34,783 bases of DNA from an uncultured Collinsella sp. GTDB taxonomy: Bacteria > Actinomycetota > Coriobacteriia > Coriobacteriales > Coriobacteriaceae. Location of the stretch: positions 1 through 34,783 of the forward strand of contig URUC01000009.1 of the NCBI GenBank assembly GCA_900550965.1, read 5' to 3'. A program made the translations under genes and the position numbers. How positions within the stretch are numbered: the first letter of the stretch is position 1; every line of letters begins with the position of its first letter. Shown piece by piece: positions 1 to 8,225 of this stretch. Below the pieces are notes generated by a model, which saw only the letters and a program-made list of their open reading frames with translations, was not told the DNA's origin and searched no databases.

Positions 1-1
1 C

Positions 2-175
2 AAGTGGTCCGCCCACCGCGACGCCACCGCTGGTCTTTCTGACGAGGAAAGGGCTGCCAAGGACGCCGCCTTCCAGGAACAGGGCTTGGTTGTCGCCAGC
101 GGCCTGCTCGGCGGCGAGTCAATCGTCGGCGTTATCCTGGCGTTTGTCTCCGTGGGCTTAAGCCTGCTGGGATAG
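2..175 (+). CDS. OPT-family oligopeptide transporter, C-terminal fragment
   Basis: Only the last 57 residues are in the window; the gene begins before base 1. The frame ends in a hydrophobic helix preceded by GLLGGESIVGVILAF, which resembles the last membrane helix of OPT/YSL-type oligopeptide transporters, where a Gly-(Leu/Ile)-x-x-Gly-Glu segment starts the final span. Those proteins import peptides or metal chelates through the cytoplasmic membrane. The reading frame is open from the first base and is followed directly by a strong terminator, so this is a real gene end. Family assignment rests on a short segment and is tentative. Confidence 0.6.
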   Translation, partial: KWSAHRDATAGLSDEERAAKDAAFQEQGLVVASGLLGGESIVGVILAFVSVGLSLLG

Positions 176-201
176 GCCGAACAACAACGCACCAGCGCAG
201 A

Positions 202-238
202 GCGCGGGGTCGGATCCAATCCGATCCCGCGCTTTTTT
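202..238 (+). terminator. Rho-independent terminator of the OPT-family gene
   Basis: A 14-base-pair stem (GCGCGGGGTCGGAT pairing with ATCCGATCCCGCGC, one G-T wobble) with a 3-base loop is followed by six T residues. It lies 26 bases after the stop codon. Confidence 0.9.
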
Positions 239-389
239 GTATCTGCCGAAACCCTCGGCCGCAACGCATTTGCTACGCACCCGTTTTCCCACTCGCTTAA
301 GTTCCACGCCAAGATGACCGCGCCGCCCCTCACGGTGTAGAGTACATGCTGCGAACACACCCGCGCTCCCGCGGCAATACGAGGTGGAT

Positions 390-1529
390 ATGGAACTCGA
401 CAAACAACAGATCAAGCGGCTGCGCGAGCGCCATCATCGGCGCCATGGCATCCGCCCCGCCCACAGCGAAGCGGCTGAACAGGCGCATCGCTTCCTAAAG
501 CGGGCGTTCAACATTCGCGAGGGTCGCGCACCCTATCACGTGATCCGCAAACGCTTTGTAAACGGGGCGCGCCTGACCGGCTCGCACCTGTGCATCCTCA
601 TCATCGCCATGCTCATCGCAAGCATCGGCCTCGATATCGACTCGGACATCGCCATCGTGGGCGCCATGCTCATCTGCCCGCTCATGGGCTCGGTTCTTGC
701 CATGGCATACGGCATCGCTACGCTCGACCGCGAGATTACCGTCGAGGCCGTCGCGGGCTTGGCTCTACAGATGGCCTTTTGCCTGGTCACGTCTACGTTG
801 TACTTTAAGCTCTCGCCCCTTGGCACCACCACGGCCGCCATCATCGACAATTCGACACCGACTGTGTGGGACCTTGCCGTCGCGCTCGCGGGCGGCTTTG
901 CGGGTGGCCTGGGCAACTCGCGCGACCAGGAACCCGCCACGCTCATCGCCGGCGTGGCCGTGGCGACCGCGCTCATGCCGCCCCTGTGCGCGGCGGGCTA
1001 TGGCATCGCCATCGCAAGCGGGCCACTGTTTCTCTCGGCGCTTTATGAGTTTGGCATCAACGTTGTCTTTATCGCGCTGGCGGCCGAAGCCGTTCTGCTT
1101 CTTTTGCGCGTGCCGCTCAAGCGCGACCTGAACGGCGACGGTATTGTGACTGCTGAAGAAAACGCCGAGGTCGACGAGCTATCGCGCAAGGTGCGCCGCC
1201 GCATCATTGTGGGCACGGTAGTCTTTGCCATCCCCTGCATCGTTATGACGACGGGGTCTATTGGCTCGGCGCAAGCCGGCGTGCAGGACGGCTACGGCGT
1301 CACCGAAACCACGCGCGAGCTTGCGGCGGTGCTGCCAGGCTTTAAGGATTACACCGTCGCCGTCGAGACCTCGACCACCGAAGGCGAGGAGGAGGGTATC
1401 GTCGAGCGCGAGATTGTCGCCCATGTGACGACAAGCGAGACGCTTGGGGCGCACGACCGCCGCGTTGCCCGCAAGCTCATCGACCTCAACGTGCCCGAAC
1501 TCGATCGCGTGGAGTTCGATGTGAAGTGA
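390..1529 (+). CDS. DUF389 (TIGR00341-type) membrane protein with EF-hand-like loop
   Basis: A 379-residue protein with a cytosolic N-terminal segment, about six membrane spans (roughly residues 65 to 240 and 275 to 300) and a soluble C-terminal region. The hydrophobic core (IVGAMLICPLMGSVLAMAYG, then a GGFAGGLGNSRDQEPATLIAG-type glycine-rich loop) is characteristic of the DUF389 family, whose transport or sensing role is not established. The loop DLNGDGIVTAEE at residues 246-257 fits the 12-residue EF-hand calcium-binding pattern (acidic or Asn at 1, 3, 5, Gly at 6, Glu at 12). ATG at 390 is preferred because AGG at 382-384 gives a ribosome site; the in-frame GTG at 384 would lie inside it. 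It is monocistronic, between two terminators. Confidence 0.85.
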   Translation: MELDKQQIKRLRERHHRRHGIRPAHSEAAEQAHRFLKRAFNIREGRAPYHVIRKRFVNGARLTGSHLCILIIAMLIASIGLDIDSDIAIVGAMLICPLMGSVLAMAYGIATLDREITVEAVAGLALQMAFCLVTSTLYFKLSPLGTTTAAIIDNSTPTVWDLAVALAGGFAGGLGNSRDQEPATLIAGVAVATALMPPLCAAGYGIAIASGPLFLSALYEFGINVVFIALAAEAVLLLLRVPLKRDLNGDGIVTAEENAEVDELSRKVRRRIIVGTVVFAIPCIVMTTGSIGSAQAGVQDGYGVTETTRELAAVLPGFKDYTVAVETSTTEGEEEGIVEREIVAHVTTSETLGAHDRRVARKLIDLNVPELDRVEFDVK

Positions 1530-1601
1530 TGCGGGATGTGAGATGGATGCGCGCACGGGCGCGAGTCGGAACGAGGCGCAGACGCGACGCAGGCCGCGAG
1601 C

Positions 1602-1646
1602 AAAAAAGCGGGGCGCGATTCATGTCCGTGCCCCGCTCGCTGTTTT
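1602..1646. terminator. Bidirectional terminator between convergent genes
   Basis: An 8-bp stem AGCGGGGC/GCCCCGCT (1607-1614 and 1630-1637) is flanked by six A on the left and a T-rich run (TGTTTTATT) on the right, so it can end transcripts from both the DUF389 gene and the convergent small gene. Confidence 0.7.
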
Positions 1647-1657
1647 ATTGCCGTGAA

Positions 1658-2107
1658 TCAACTGTCCGCATCGACATCGCCAGACTCCACCGTAAACGCC
1701 GGACCGGTACTCACCAGATAAAAACGGGTCACCCTGGTATCTCTAAATAGGTAGAGCAAGCCCTGATCGCGTCGGCGTGACAAGTACGCCACGTGGACCG
1801 TACCGAATTCTTCACCGTTTTCCTTCTTTAATATCAGGATGTTGGGGTCATCCGTACGCTTAAACTGCCCGTCTGTGCAGATTCCGTCTTGGTCGACCAG
1901 CTGCCATCGACAGTTGTCCTCCTCAAGAAAAGCCAGGGTTTCCCGACTCGTTTTGTCATCCCGATAGTAACCATCAATGACAAAGCCTTCGGAAGCACAT
2001 TCCTGCATATAGGATGTTTCTCGACTTATAGCAAACAGCCCCGTAGCGCCTAAGAGCACAGCCAGGCAGACCACTGCAAGGGTTATCGAAATAGCACGGC
2101 GACCCAT
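1658..2107 (-). CDS. Small membrane-anchored protein of unknown function
   Basis: A 149-residue protein that starts MGRRAISITLAVVCLAVLLG: two arginines followed by about 18 hydrophobic residues, a signal anchor or uncleaved signal peptide. No lipobox cysteine follows. The exported part contains four cysteines (residues 37, 67 and 77 can be seen in ECASEG, DNCRW and GICTDG contexts) and reads as a small beta-rich domain (GYYRDD, CRWQLVDQDGICTDGQF, ILILKKENGEEFGTV). No family was recognised. Codon use looks ordinary and a shared terminator closes the gene. The ribosome site upstream of the ATG is poor. Likely a real exported protein; function unknown. Confidence 0.65.
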   Translation of the reverse strand: MGRRAISITLAVVCLAVLLGATGLFAISRETSYMQECASEGFVIDGYYRDDKTSRETLAFLEEDNCRWQLVDQDGICTDGQFKRTDDPNILILKKENGEEFGTVHVAYLSRRRDQGLLYLFRDTRVTRFYLVSTGPAFTVESGDVDADS

Positions 2108-2342
2108 GTTAGCCCAACCGATAGTTATTAAACGGAGCGCGAAACAAACCTGGAACCTCCGATATCAGGGGGAACGTCACCTATGGCCTGCCGGCAATCA
2201 TATGTTTTCAACATCAAACCATATGGTTACAACTCGTTGGAGATAGGTTCCATGAACGGACGATAATTTGCGGCGAACGGCTACAATATGTTCATTATCT
2301 CAGGGTTCTGGAGGCAATTTTTGGTGCCACCGAGACGTTGTT

Positions 2343-2471
2343 TTCGGAAGTATGCGGCAAATTCCGGAGCCCTCGAGCACACCCCGGTTTTTCACCAATA
2401 AAACCGCAGGTACAAAGCTTGGGCATATCCAGTGTGCTCGGCCTATTCAAATTTTGCCGCATACTTCCGAA
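2343..2471. repeat. 129-bp nested inverted-repeat element
   Basis: Three concentric inverted repeats: 19-bp perfect outer arms (2343-2361 TTCGGAAGTATGCGGCAAA, with its complement at 2453-2471), 9-bp middle arms CGAGCACAC (2374-2382) and GTGTGCTCG (2432-2440), and a 7-bp inner stem CGGTTTT/AAAACCG (2385-2391, 2400-2406). It lies in the 482-base gap between the small membrane protein and the activase gene. The rest of that gap holds a 12-bp palindrome AACCATATGGTT (2217-2228) and a terminator; no protein gene is credible there because the open frames on both strands are mirror images created by the palindrome. Confidence 0.85.
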
Positions 2472-2524
2472 ATCCAAGTTCGCAGGGGGTGATAGTTGGA
2501 CCGTTTACGCAACAGATGTCCAGT

Positions 2525-2561
2525 AAAAACGGGTGGTAACCGGTACGGCTGCCACCCGTTT
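2525..2561 (-). terminator. Terminator of the activase gene
   Basis: Stem ACGGGTGG/CCACCCGT (2529-2536, 2552-2559) with a 15-base loop; read on the minus strand it is followed by a T run (the AAAAA at 2525-2529). It lies about 30 bases past the stop codon of the activase gene. Confidence 0.75.
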
Positions 2562-2589
2562 GTCCCATATCTAGCCCATAGCAGGCCAG

Positions 2590-5500
2590 TTACTTCTTAA
2601 TGCCGCGTCCCAGGCGCTCGGCGACCGATGCCACGGCCTCCTCGCTGGCCGGCCCGCAGCTCACACAGCCGTCATGAGCACGCATCTGGCCGGTGACCTC
2701 GTCCATCGCGAGCGGCGCCACCTTCTCGAGCTTAAAGCCCTTACCGGCGCGCATGTTCTCCTTGGCCACGCTGATCATGAGCTTAATACGGTTGAGCTGG
2801 TTGACCTCGGACGCGCCGGGGTCGTAGTCCACCGCGACGATGTTGCTCTCGGGATGTTGGCGGCGCAGCTCCTTGATTACGGCCTTGCCCACCACGTGAT
2901 TGGGCAGGCACGCGAAGGGCTGCGTGCAGATGATGTTGGGCGCACCGTGATCGATCAGGTCGAGCATCTCGGCCGTGAGCAGCCAGCCCTCGCCCATGTT
3001 GTTGCACACCGAAAGCACTGTGCGGGCCTTGTCGGCCATGGTGCCGATGCGCTCGGGCGCCTCAAAGCGGCGGGACTTCTCGAGCATCTCCTCCACCGGC
3101 GTGCGCATCCAGTCCACCAGCTTGATGAGCGCCTGCATGCCCGCGCGCGTAGTGGGAGAGCTTCCCAGCTCGTCCTTCTGCAGCTCGGCGTTGCTCATGG
3201 AGTACAGGAAGAAGTCGAGCAGGCCCGGCACCACGGCCTCGCAGCCCTCGCGCTCGATAACGTCGACCACGTGGTTGTTGGCCGTGGGATGGAACTTGAC
3301 CAAGATCTCGCCGACCACGCCCACGCGCGGCTTGGTGCCCTCGCCCACGAGCGGCATGGAGTCGAACGCGCGGATGGCCTCGCGGCACAGCTTGGTGTAG
3401 TTATGCCTGTTGAACTTGGGCGCCAGCTTGCGGGCGCGCGCCATGTACTCCTCGTAGAGTGCGTTCGCCGCACCGGGCGTTGCCTCGTACGGGCGGCAAC
3501 GATAGAGCATCTGCATCATCACGTCGCCAAAGAGCACCGCGTAGACTGCCTGCTTAAGCATCGCCGGCGTAATCTTAAAGCCGGGGTTGTCCTCGCCCAG
3601 CGCCACGGCCGAAAGCGAGATCACCGGAATCTCGGGGTGGCCGCTCTCGCGCAGGGCCTTGCGGATAAGCGCGATGTAGTTGGTGGCACGGCAGCCACCG
3701 CCGGTCTGGCTGATGACCACGGCTGTCTTGGACAGGTCGTACCGACCGCTCTCGATGGCCTCCATGATCTGACCCGTCACCAGGATCGACGGATAGCAGA
3801 TGTCGTTGTTCACATAGCGCAGACCGGCCTCGACGGCATCGTGGTCAGTCGAGGGCAGCAGCTCCAGGTTGTAGCCGGCACCGCGGAACACCTCTTTGAC
3901 CAGGTCAAAGTGGATCGGCGCCATCTGCGGGCACAGGATGGTGTAACCCTCCTCGCGCATCTGCTCGGTAAAGGGCACCTTGGGCCATGCGGTCGAGGCG
4001 CTCTCACGCTGCGCCTCGAACGTGTACTTGCGGCTCGCGAATGCGGGAGCATCCATGGAGGGTGCCACCGGCGCGGCGTCGCCCTGCTCGTAGGCCTCGC
4101 CCGCTGCCGTAGCCTCGGCCAAGCGCTCGGCCTCCTGGTCCTTGAGCGCCGCCATGAGCGAGCGGATGCGGATGCGCGCAGCGCCCAGGTTGGACACCTC
4201 GTCGATCTTGAGCACGGTGTAGATCTTGCCGCTGGCCTCAAGGATTTCCTGCACCTGGTCGGTGGTCAGAGCGTCCAGGCCACAGCCGAAGGAATTGAGC
4301 TGGATCAGATCCAGGTCGTTGCGCATCGTCACAAAACGGGCGACGGCATACAGGCGGCTGTGGTACATCCACTGGTCGACGACGCGAATCGGACGCTCAG
4401 GCTTTACCAGGTGCGCGAGCGAATCCTCGGTAAAGACCGCAAAGCCAAAGCTCGAGATAAGCTCGGGCAGGGCATGGTTGATCTCGGGGTCGTTATGGTA
4501 GGGGCGGCCGGCGAGCACAATGCCGTGGCCACCGTGGTCCTCGACCCACTTAAGAGCCTCCTCGCCCATGGTCTGGATGTCCTCATGGAAACGCGCATCG
4601 GCCTCAAAGGCAGCGTTGACAGCGGCATCGACCTCGGAGCGCGTGATCTTGGGCCCACGCACGCGACCGCGACCAGCTTGCGCATCGGCCACACGGTCGA
4701 CGGCGAGCACCTGGTACAGACGGCGCTTGAGCTCGGTCTTGTCGTGATACGGCACAAACGGATACAGGAACTCGATGTTCTGCTCGCGGATCTCGTCGAT
4801 GTTGAGTGCCAACGCCGTGGGGTAGCTCATGACGATGGGGCAGTTATAGCAGTTGCCAGCCGTCGGATCCTCCTTGCGCTCCCAGCGCACGCACGGCATC
4901 CAGATGAAGTCGACATCGCGGTCGATAAGGTTCATCACATGGCCGTGGCTCATCTTTGCCGGATAGCACACGCTCTCGGACGGCATGGACTCGATGCCCG
5001 CCTGGTAGGTCTTCTTGCTCGACTGGTCGGACAGCTGCACGCTAAAGCCCAGGCGCGTAAAGAACGCATGCCAGAAGGGGTAGTTCTCGTACATATTGAG
5101 TGCGCGCGGGATACCCACGGTGCCGCGCGGGGCCTCGTCGGGGCTCAGCACCTCGCGGTTAAAGAGCAGCTCGTTTTTCTTTTTAAAGAGGTTAGGAGCC
5201 TCGGTTTTTTGCTTTTTGTGGCCGGCACCCTTCTCGCAGCGGTTACCGGTAATGAAACGCCTGCCGCCGCCAAAATCGTTGACGGTGAGCTGGCAGTTGT
5301 TGGAGCAACGGCCGCAGCGGACGTGTTTTTGCGTCACGGTGAGGTGCGCGATGTCCTCGGCAGAAAGGATGGTCGAGGTGCCGTCGGCGCCGGCGCGGTC
5401 GCGGGCGAGCAGGGCCGCACCGTAAGCACCCATGCAGCCGGCGATGTCGGGACGCACGGCGTGCACGCCGGTGAGCTGCTCAAATGCGCGCAGCGTGGCA

Positions 5501-7380
5501 TCGGACATAAAGGTGCCACCCTGAACGATCACCTGGCTGCCGATCTCCTTGGGGTCGCGCAGCTTAATGACCTTGAACAGGGCATTCTTGATGACGGAAT
5601 AGGACAGGCCGGCCGCGATGTCGCCCACCGTGGCACCTTCCTTTTGCGCCTGCTTGACGCGCGAGTTCATAAAGACCGTGCAGCGGCTGCCCAAATCGAC
5701 CGGGGCCTTGGCATGGATGGCGGCATCGGCGAACGCGCGCACGTCCATGTTCATGGACACGGCGAAGCTCTCGATAAAGCTGCCGCAGCCCGATGAGCAG
5801 GCCTCGTTGAGCATAATGTGCTCGATGACGCCGTCCTTCACGCGCAGGCACTTCATGTCCTGGCCGCCGATGTCCAGGATAAACTCGACACCGGGCAGGA
5901 ATGCCTTGGCGCCGCGCAGGTGCGCGACGGTCTCGATCTCGCCGGAATCGGCCTTGAGGGCCTCGATGAGCAGCGCCTCGCCGTAGCCCGTGGTGGTCAC
6001 GTGGCCGATGGTGCAGCCGGCAGGGATGTGATTGTAGAAATCGGCCATGATGACCTTGGCCGTGCCCAGGATGTCGCCGTTGTTGTTGCCGTACCAGGTG
6101 TGCAACAGCTGGCCGTCCTCGCCCACGAGCGCGGCCTTCATGGTGGTGGAGCCGGCGTCGATGCCGATGAACACGCGGCCGGTGTAGCCGTCGAGCTTAC
6201 CCTTGGGGACGACTTCCTGGTCGTGGCGGTTCTTGAACTCGGCAAAGTCCTCGTCGGTGGCAAAGAGCGGATCCAGGCGCTCGACCTCGGCACCCTGCGT
6301 GTCACCCAGGCTGTCGATGGCCTCGATAAGCTGCGGGAACGTGCTGAGCTTGTTGGACTCGTGCGCCATGGCAGCGCCGCTCGCCACAAACAGGTGGGCG
6401 TTTTGGGGCACAATGCGGTGCTCCTCGTCCAGGTTGAGCGTGAGGTAGAAGCGGTGGCGCAACTCGGAGAGATACTGCAGCGGGCCGCCCAGGAAGGCGA
6501 CGTTACCGCGAATGGGACGGCCGCACGCCAGGCCCGAGATGGTCTGGGTCACGACGGCCTGGAAGATGGAAGCGGCGACGTCCTCGGGGCGGGCGCCCTC
6601 GTTGAGGAGCGGCTGCACGTCGGTCTTGGCAAAGACGCCGCAACGGCTGGCGATGGGATAGATGGTGGTGGCGTTGGCCGCGAGCTCGTTGAGGCCGCTC
6701 GCGTCGGTGTGCAGCAGAGTGGCCATCTGATCGATGAACGCGCCCGTGCCGCCGGCGCAGGTGCCGTTCATGCGCTGCTCGATGCCGTTGTCAAAGTAGA
6801 TGATCTTGGCGTCCTCACCGCCCAGCTCGATGGCGACATCGGTGGCCGGGATAAGGGTCTCGACGGCGCGTTTGCTGGCGATGACCTCCTGGACAAACTC
6901 CAAGTCGAGCCACTGGGACAGCAGCAGACCGCCCGAGCCGGTGATGGCGCAGGTCATCTGGGCCGTCGGCAGCACAGTCGCGGCGCCCTCGAACAGATCG
7001 CGGGCGCAGGCACGGACGTCGGTGTGGTGGCGCTGGTACTTGGCGTAGACGATCTGGTTGTCATCGTTGAGCACGGCAAGCTTGACGGTGGTGGAGCCCA
7101 CGTCGATGCCCAGGTGCAGGTTGCCGCGGGCGGCCTCGGGGTTGAAGATCGCGCCTTCGGGGGCGTGGGCGGCGGTGGCGGTTACGGACTCGGCAACGTT
7201 GGGCGTGGCTGCGTCAGCGGTGAGCGTCTCCCCTGCCGCGTTCTTGGCATCGGCAACTGCCTCGGCAACTTTCTCGGCAGCCGCGGTCGCGGCCTTCTGC
7301 GCGGCGTCCACCACGGCGGGCGCGGCCTCGCGTGCGGCAGCGACCATACGATCCTTGATGCCCTCGACGAGTTTGCTCAT
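2590..7380 (-). CDS. 2-hydroxyacyl-CoA dehydratase activase-like fusion protein (two BadF/BadG ATPase domains, DUF2229, HgdB-like)
   Basis: A 1596-residue multidomain protein. Residues 1-80 are an Ala/Lys/Glu-rich amphipathic helix. Two acetate-kinase-fold BadF/BadG/BcrA/BcrD ATPase domains follow (about 88-340, GIDVGSTTVK; about 403-660, GIDAGSTTMK). Each keeps the cysteines that in HgdC-type activators bind the bridging [4Fe-4S] cluster (Cys208 in TCAGGTGAF and Cys247 in SRCGVF; Cys528/532 and Cys567). A four-cysteine motif (Cys689, 692, 696, 714) precedes a DUF2229 region (about 750-1060) and a C-terminal HgdB-like region (about 1140-1560). By family, such proteins use ATP to inject an electron into radical dehydratases or related double-cubane enzymes; the actual client is not in the window. 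It is transcribed with the TetR gene 11 bases upstream; ribosome site AGGAGAG precedes ATG. Confidence 0.9.
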   Translation of the reverse strand: MSKLVEGIKDRMVAAAREAAPAVVDAAQKAATAAAEKVAEAVADAKNAAGETLTADAATPNVAESVTATAAHAPEGAIFNPEAARGNLHLGIDVGSTTVKLAVLNDDNQIVYAKYQRHHTDVRACARDLFEGAATVLPTAQMTCAITGSGGLLLSQWLDLEFVQEVIASKRAVETLIPATDVAIELGGEDAKIIYFDNGIEQRMNGTCAGGTGAFIDQMATLLHTDASGLNELAANATTIYPIASRCGVFAKTDVQPLLNEGARPEDVAASIFQAVVTQTISGLACGRPIRGNVAFLGGPLQYLSELRHRFYLTLNLDEEHRIVPQNAHLFVASGAAMAHESNKLSTFPQLIEAIDSLGDTQGAEVERLDPLFATDEDFAEFKNRHDQEVVPKGKLDGYTGRVFIGIDAGSTTMKAALVGEDGQLLHTWYGNNNGDILGTAKVIMADFYNHIPAGCTIGHVTTTGYGEALLIEALKADSGEIETVAHLRGAKAFLPGVEFILDIGGQDMKCLRVKDGVIEHIMLNEACSSGCGSFIESFAVSMNMDVRAFADAAIHAKAPVDLGSRCTVFMNSRVKQAQKEGATVGDIAAGLSYSVIKNALFKVIKLRDPKEIGSQVIVQGGTFMSDATLRAFEQLTGVHAVRPDIAGCMGAYGAALLARDRAGADGTSTILSAEDIAHLTVTQKHVRCGRCSNNCQLTVNDFGGGRRFITGNRCEKGAGHKKQKTEAPNLFKKKNELLFNREVLSPDEAPRGTVGIPRALNMYENYPFWHAFFTRLGFSVQLSDQSSKKTYQAGIESMPSESVCYPAKMSHGHVMNLIDRDVDFIWMPCVRWERKEDPTAGNCYNCPIVMSYPTALALNIDEIREQNIEFLYPFVPYHDKTELKRRLYQVLAVDRVADAQAGRGRVRGPKITRSEVDAAVNAAFEADARFHEDIQTMGEEALKWVEDHGGHGIVLAGRPYHNDPEINHALPELISSFGFAVFTEDSLAHLVKPERPIRVVDQWMYHSRLYAVARFVTMRNDLDLIQLNSFGCGLDALTTDQVQEILEASGKIYTVLKIDEVSNLGAARIRIRSLMAALKDQEAERLAEATAAGEAYEQGDAAPVAPSMDAPAFASRKYTFEAQRESASTAWPKVPFTEQMREEGYTILCPQMAPIHFDLVKEVFRGAGYNLELLPSTDHDAVEAGLRYVNNDICYPSILVTGQIMEAIESGRYDLSKTAVVISQTGGGCRATNYIALIRKALRESGHPEIPVISLSAVALGEDNPGFKITPAMLKQAVYAVLFGDVMMQMLYRCRPYEATPGAANALYEEYMARARKLAPKFNRHNYTKLCREAIRAFDSMPLVGEGTKPRVGVVGEILVKFHPTANNHVVDVIEREGCEAVVPGLLDFFLYSMSNAELQKDELGSSPTTRAGMQALIKLVDWMRTPVEEMLEKSRRFEAPERIGTMADKARTVLSVCNNMGEGWLLTAEMLDLIDHGAPNIICTQPFACLPNHVVGKAVIKELRRQHPESNIVAVDYDPGASEVNQLNRIKLMISVAKENMRAGKGFKLEKVAPLAMDEVTGQMRAHDGCVSCGPASEEAVASVAERLGRGIKK

Positions 7381-7391
7381 TGTCTCTCCTC

Positions 7392-8102
7392 TTAGTTGTT
7401 GGACTCGACGGTTGCGGCGGTGTCGGCCGCGTCCTCGAGCTGCAAGTTCAATAGCTTCATGCCGTATTCCGGCACGTTGATATCGATGGGTTGACCATAC
7501 AGGTCACCAGGGCGCACAAAAGCGAGCACCGTCATAATGCGCGCCATGGCCTCGGGCGATTCGGTGAGCCCACGCTCAAACCAGCGCTGAATCATGCCGA
7601 CCTCGGCGCTCACGACGTAGGTGACGTAGTAGTCAAAGAACGTGCCCAGCGCCAGGCCCAAAATGCCCGTCTGCGCACGCGGCACCACAGCCTCACGCGC
7701 GGTGTCGATGATCCTTTTAATGAAGGCCTGGTCGCCGCCCGGACCCAGCAGCGCACCGATTAAGTCGCGGTTGGCCGCAAGATAGCGCAGCAGTTCAACC
7801 GAACCGGGCGCCGGCTCGAGTTCATCGATGTTGTGGTAGAGATCGGGCAGCTGAGCTGCGGTGATGAGCTCAATGCGTTCACGGATCTCGGCCAGCAAGC
7901 CGTCCTCGATTTGATTGATGAAGTCGGGGATATCGCGGTAGTGCGAATAGAACGTGCGGCGCGTAAGGCCGGCGCGCTCGGTGAGCGACGCGACATTAAT
8001 GCGCGAAAGGTCGCCGCTTTCGGCAAGCTCGCTGGCAAGTGCCTGGCGAAGGGCACGCTGCGAGCGAAGGGACCGGCGATCGCATTTCTCGAGCTGGGAC
8101 AA
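7392..8102 (-). CDS. TetR/AcrR-family transcriptional regulator
   Basis: A 236-residue protein with an N-terminal TetR helix-turn-helix (about residues 20-62; ASLTERAGLTRRTFYSHYRD) and a longer helical C-terminal ligand or dimer domain, similar in layout to DhaS-type TetR proteins. The start is TTG at 8102, preceded by AAGGAGG with a short 4-base spacer; no ATG or GTG lies in the right place downstream, so TTG is the best choice. It is the first gene of a two-gene unit with the activase-like gene, 11 bases apart, which suggests it controls that unit and itself. Candidate operator repeats lie just upstream. Confidence 0.88.
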   Translation of the reverse strand: MSQLEKCDRRSLRSQRALRQALASELAESGDLSRINVASLTERAGLTRRTFYSHYRDIPDFINQIEDGLLAEIRERIELITAAQLPDLYHNIDELEPAPGSVELLRYLAANRDLIGALLGPGGDQAFIKRIIDTAREAVVPRAQTGILGLALGTFFDYYVTYVVSAEVGMIQRWFERGLTESPEAMARIMTVLAFVRPGDLYGQPIDINVPEYGMKLLNLQLEDAADTAATVESNN

Positions 8103-8124
8103 GCGTCCTCCTTGTTACTCAGCC

Positions 8125-8168
8125 TGTGCGCTATTGCACAGTGCGAGTATTATTGCACACCGTGTGCA
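8125..8168. promoter_or_regulatory. Candidate TetR operator cluster
   Basis: Upstream of the TetR gene there is a perfect 15-bp palindrome TGCACAC-C-GTGTGCA (8154-8168), a second dyad TGTGC-6-GCACA (8125-8129, 8136-8140), and TATTGCACA twice as a direct repeat (8132-8140, 8151-8159), 19 bp apart. The arrangement suits autoregulation by the adjacent TetR protein; binding is inferred. Confidence 0.55.
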
Positions 8169-8192
8169 TCAACACGTAAAGGCAATATTTGG

Positions 8193-8225
8193 AATGTGAC
8201 GAGGGGGCAGTCCCTTTGTCACATT
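8193..8225. repeat. REP-like hairpin, CTGTCCCTTT family (variant copy)
   Basis: Stem AATGTGAC/GTCACATT (8193-8200, 8218-8225) with inner AGGG/CCCT and the loop-side motif CAGTCCCTTT. It overlaps the stop codon of the HAD gene (8224-8226). Two related hairpins with CCTGTCCCTTT lie at 15017-15051 and 28609-28649. Confidence 0.7.

Noticed and set aside
2268..2492. Small protein genes in both strands of the gap at 2108-2589
   Set aside because: The two frames resemble each other only because they read the two strands of the same palindrome; no ribosome site supports either.
2674..7395. Very long open frames (over 1000 and 500 residues) on the plus strand opposite the activase gene
   Set aside because: They are antisense shadows of a high-GC gene: no ribosome sites, His/Arg/Leu/Val-rich low-complexity composition, and no recognisable domains, while the minus-strand frame has clear ATPase motifs.
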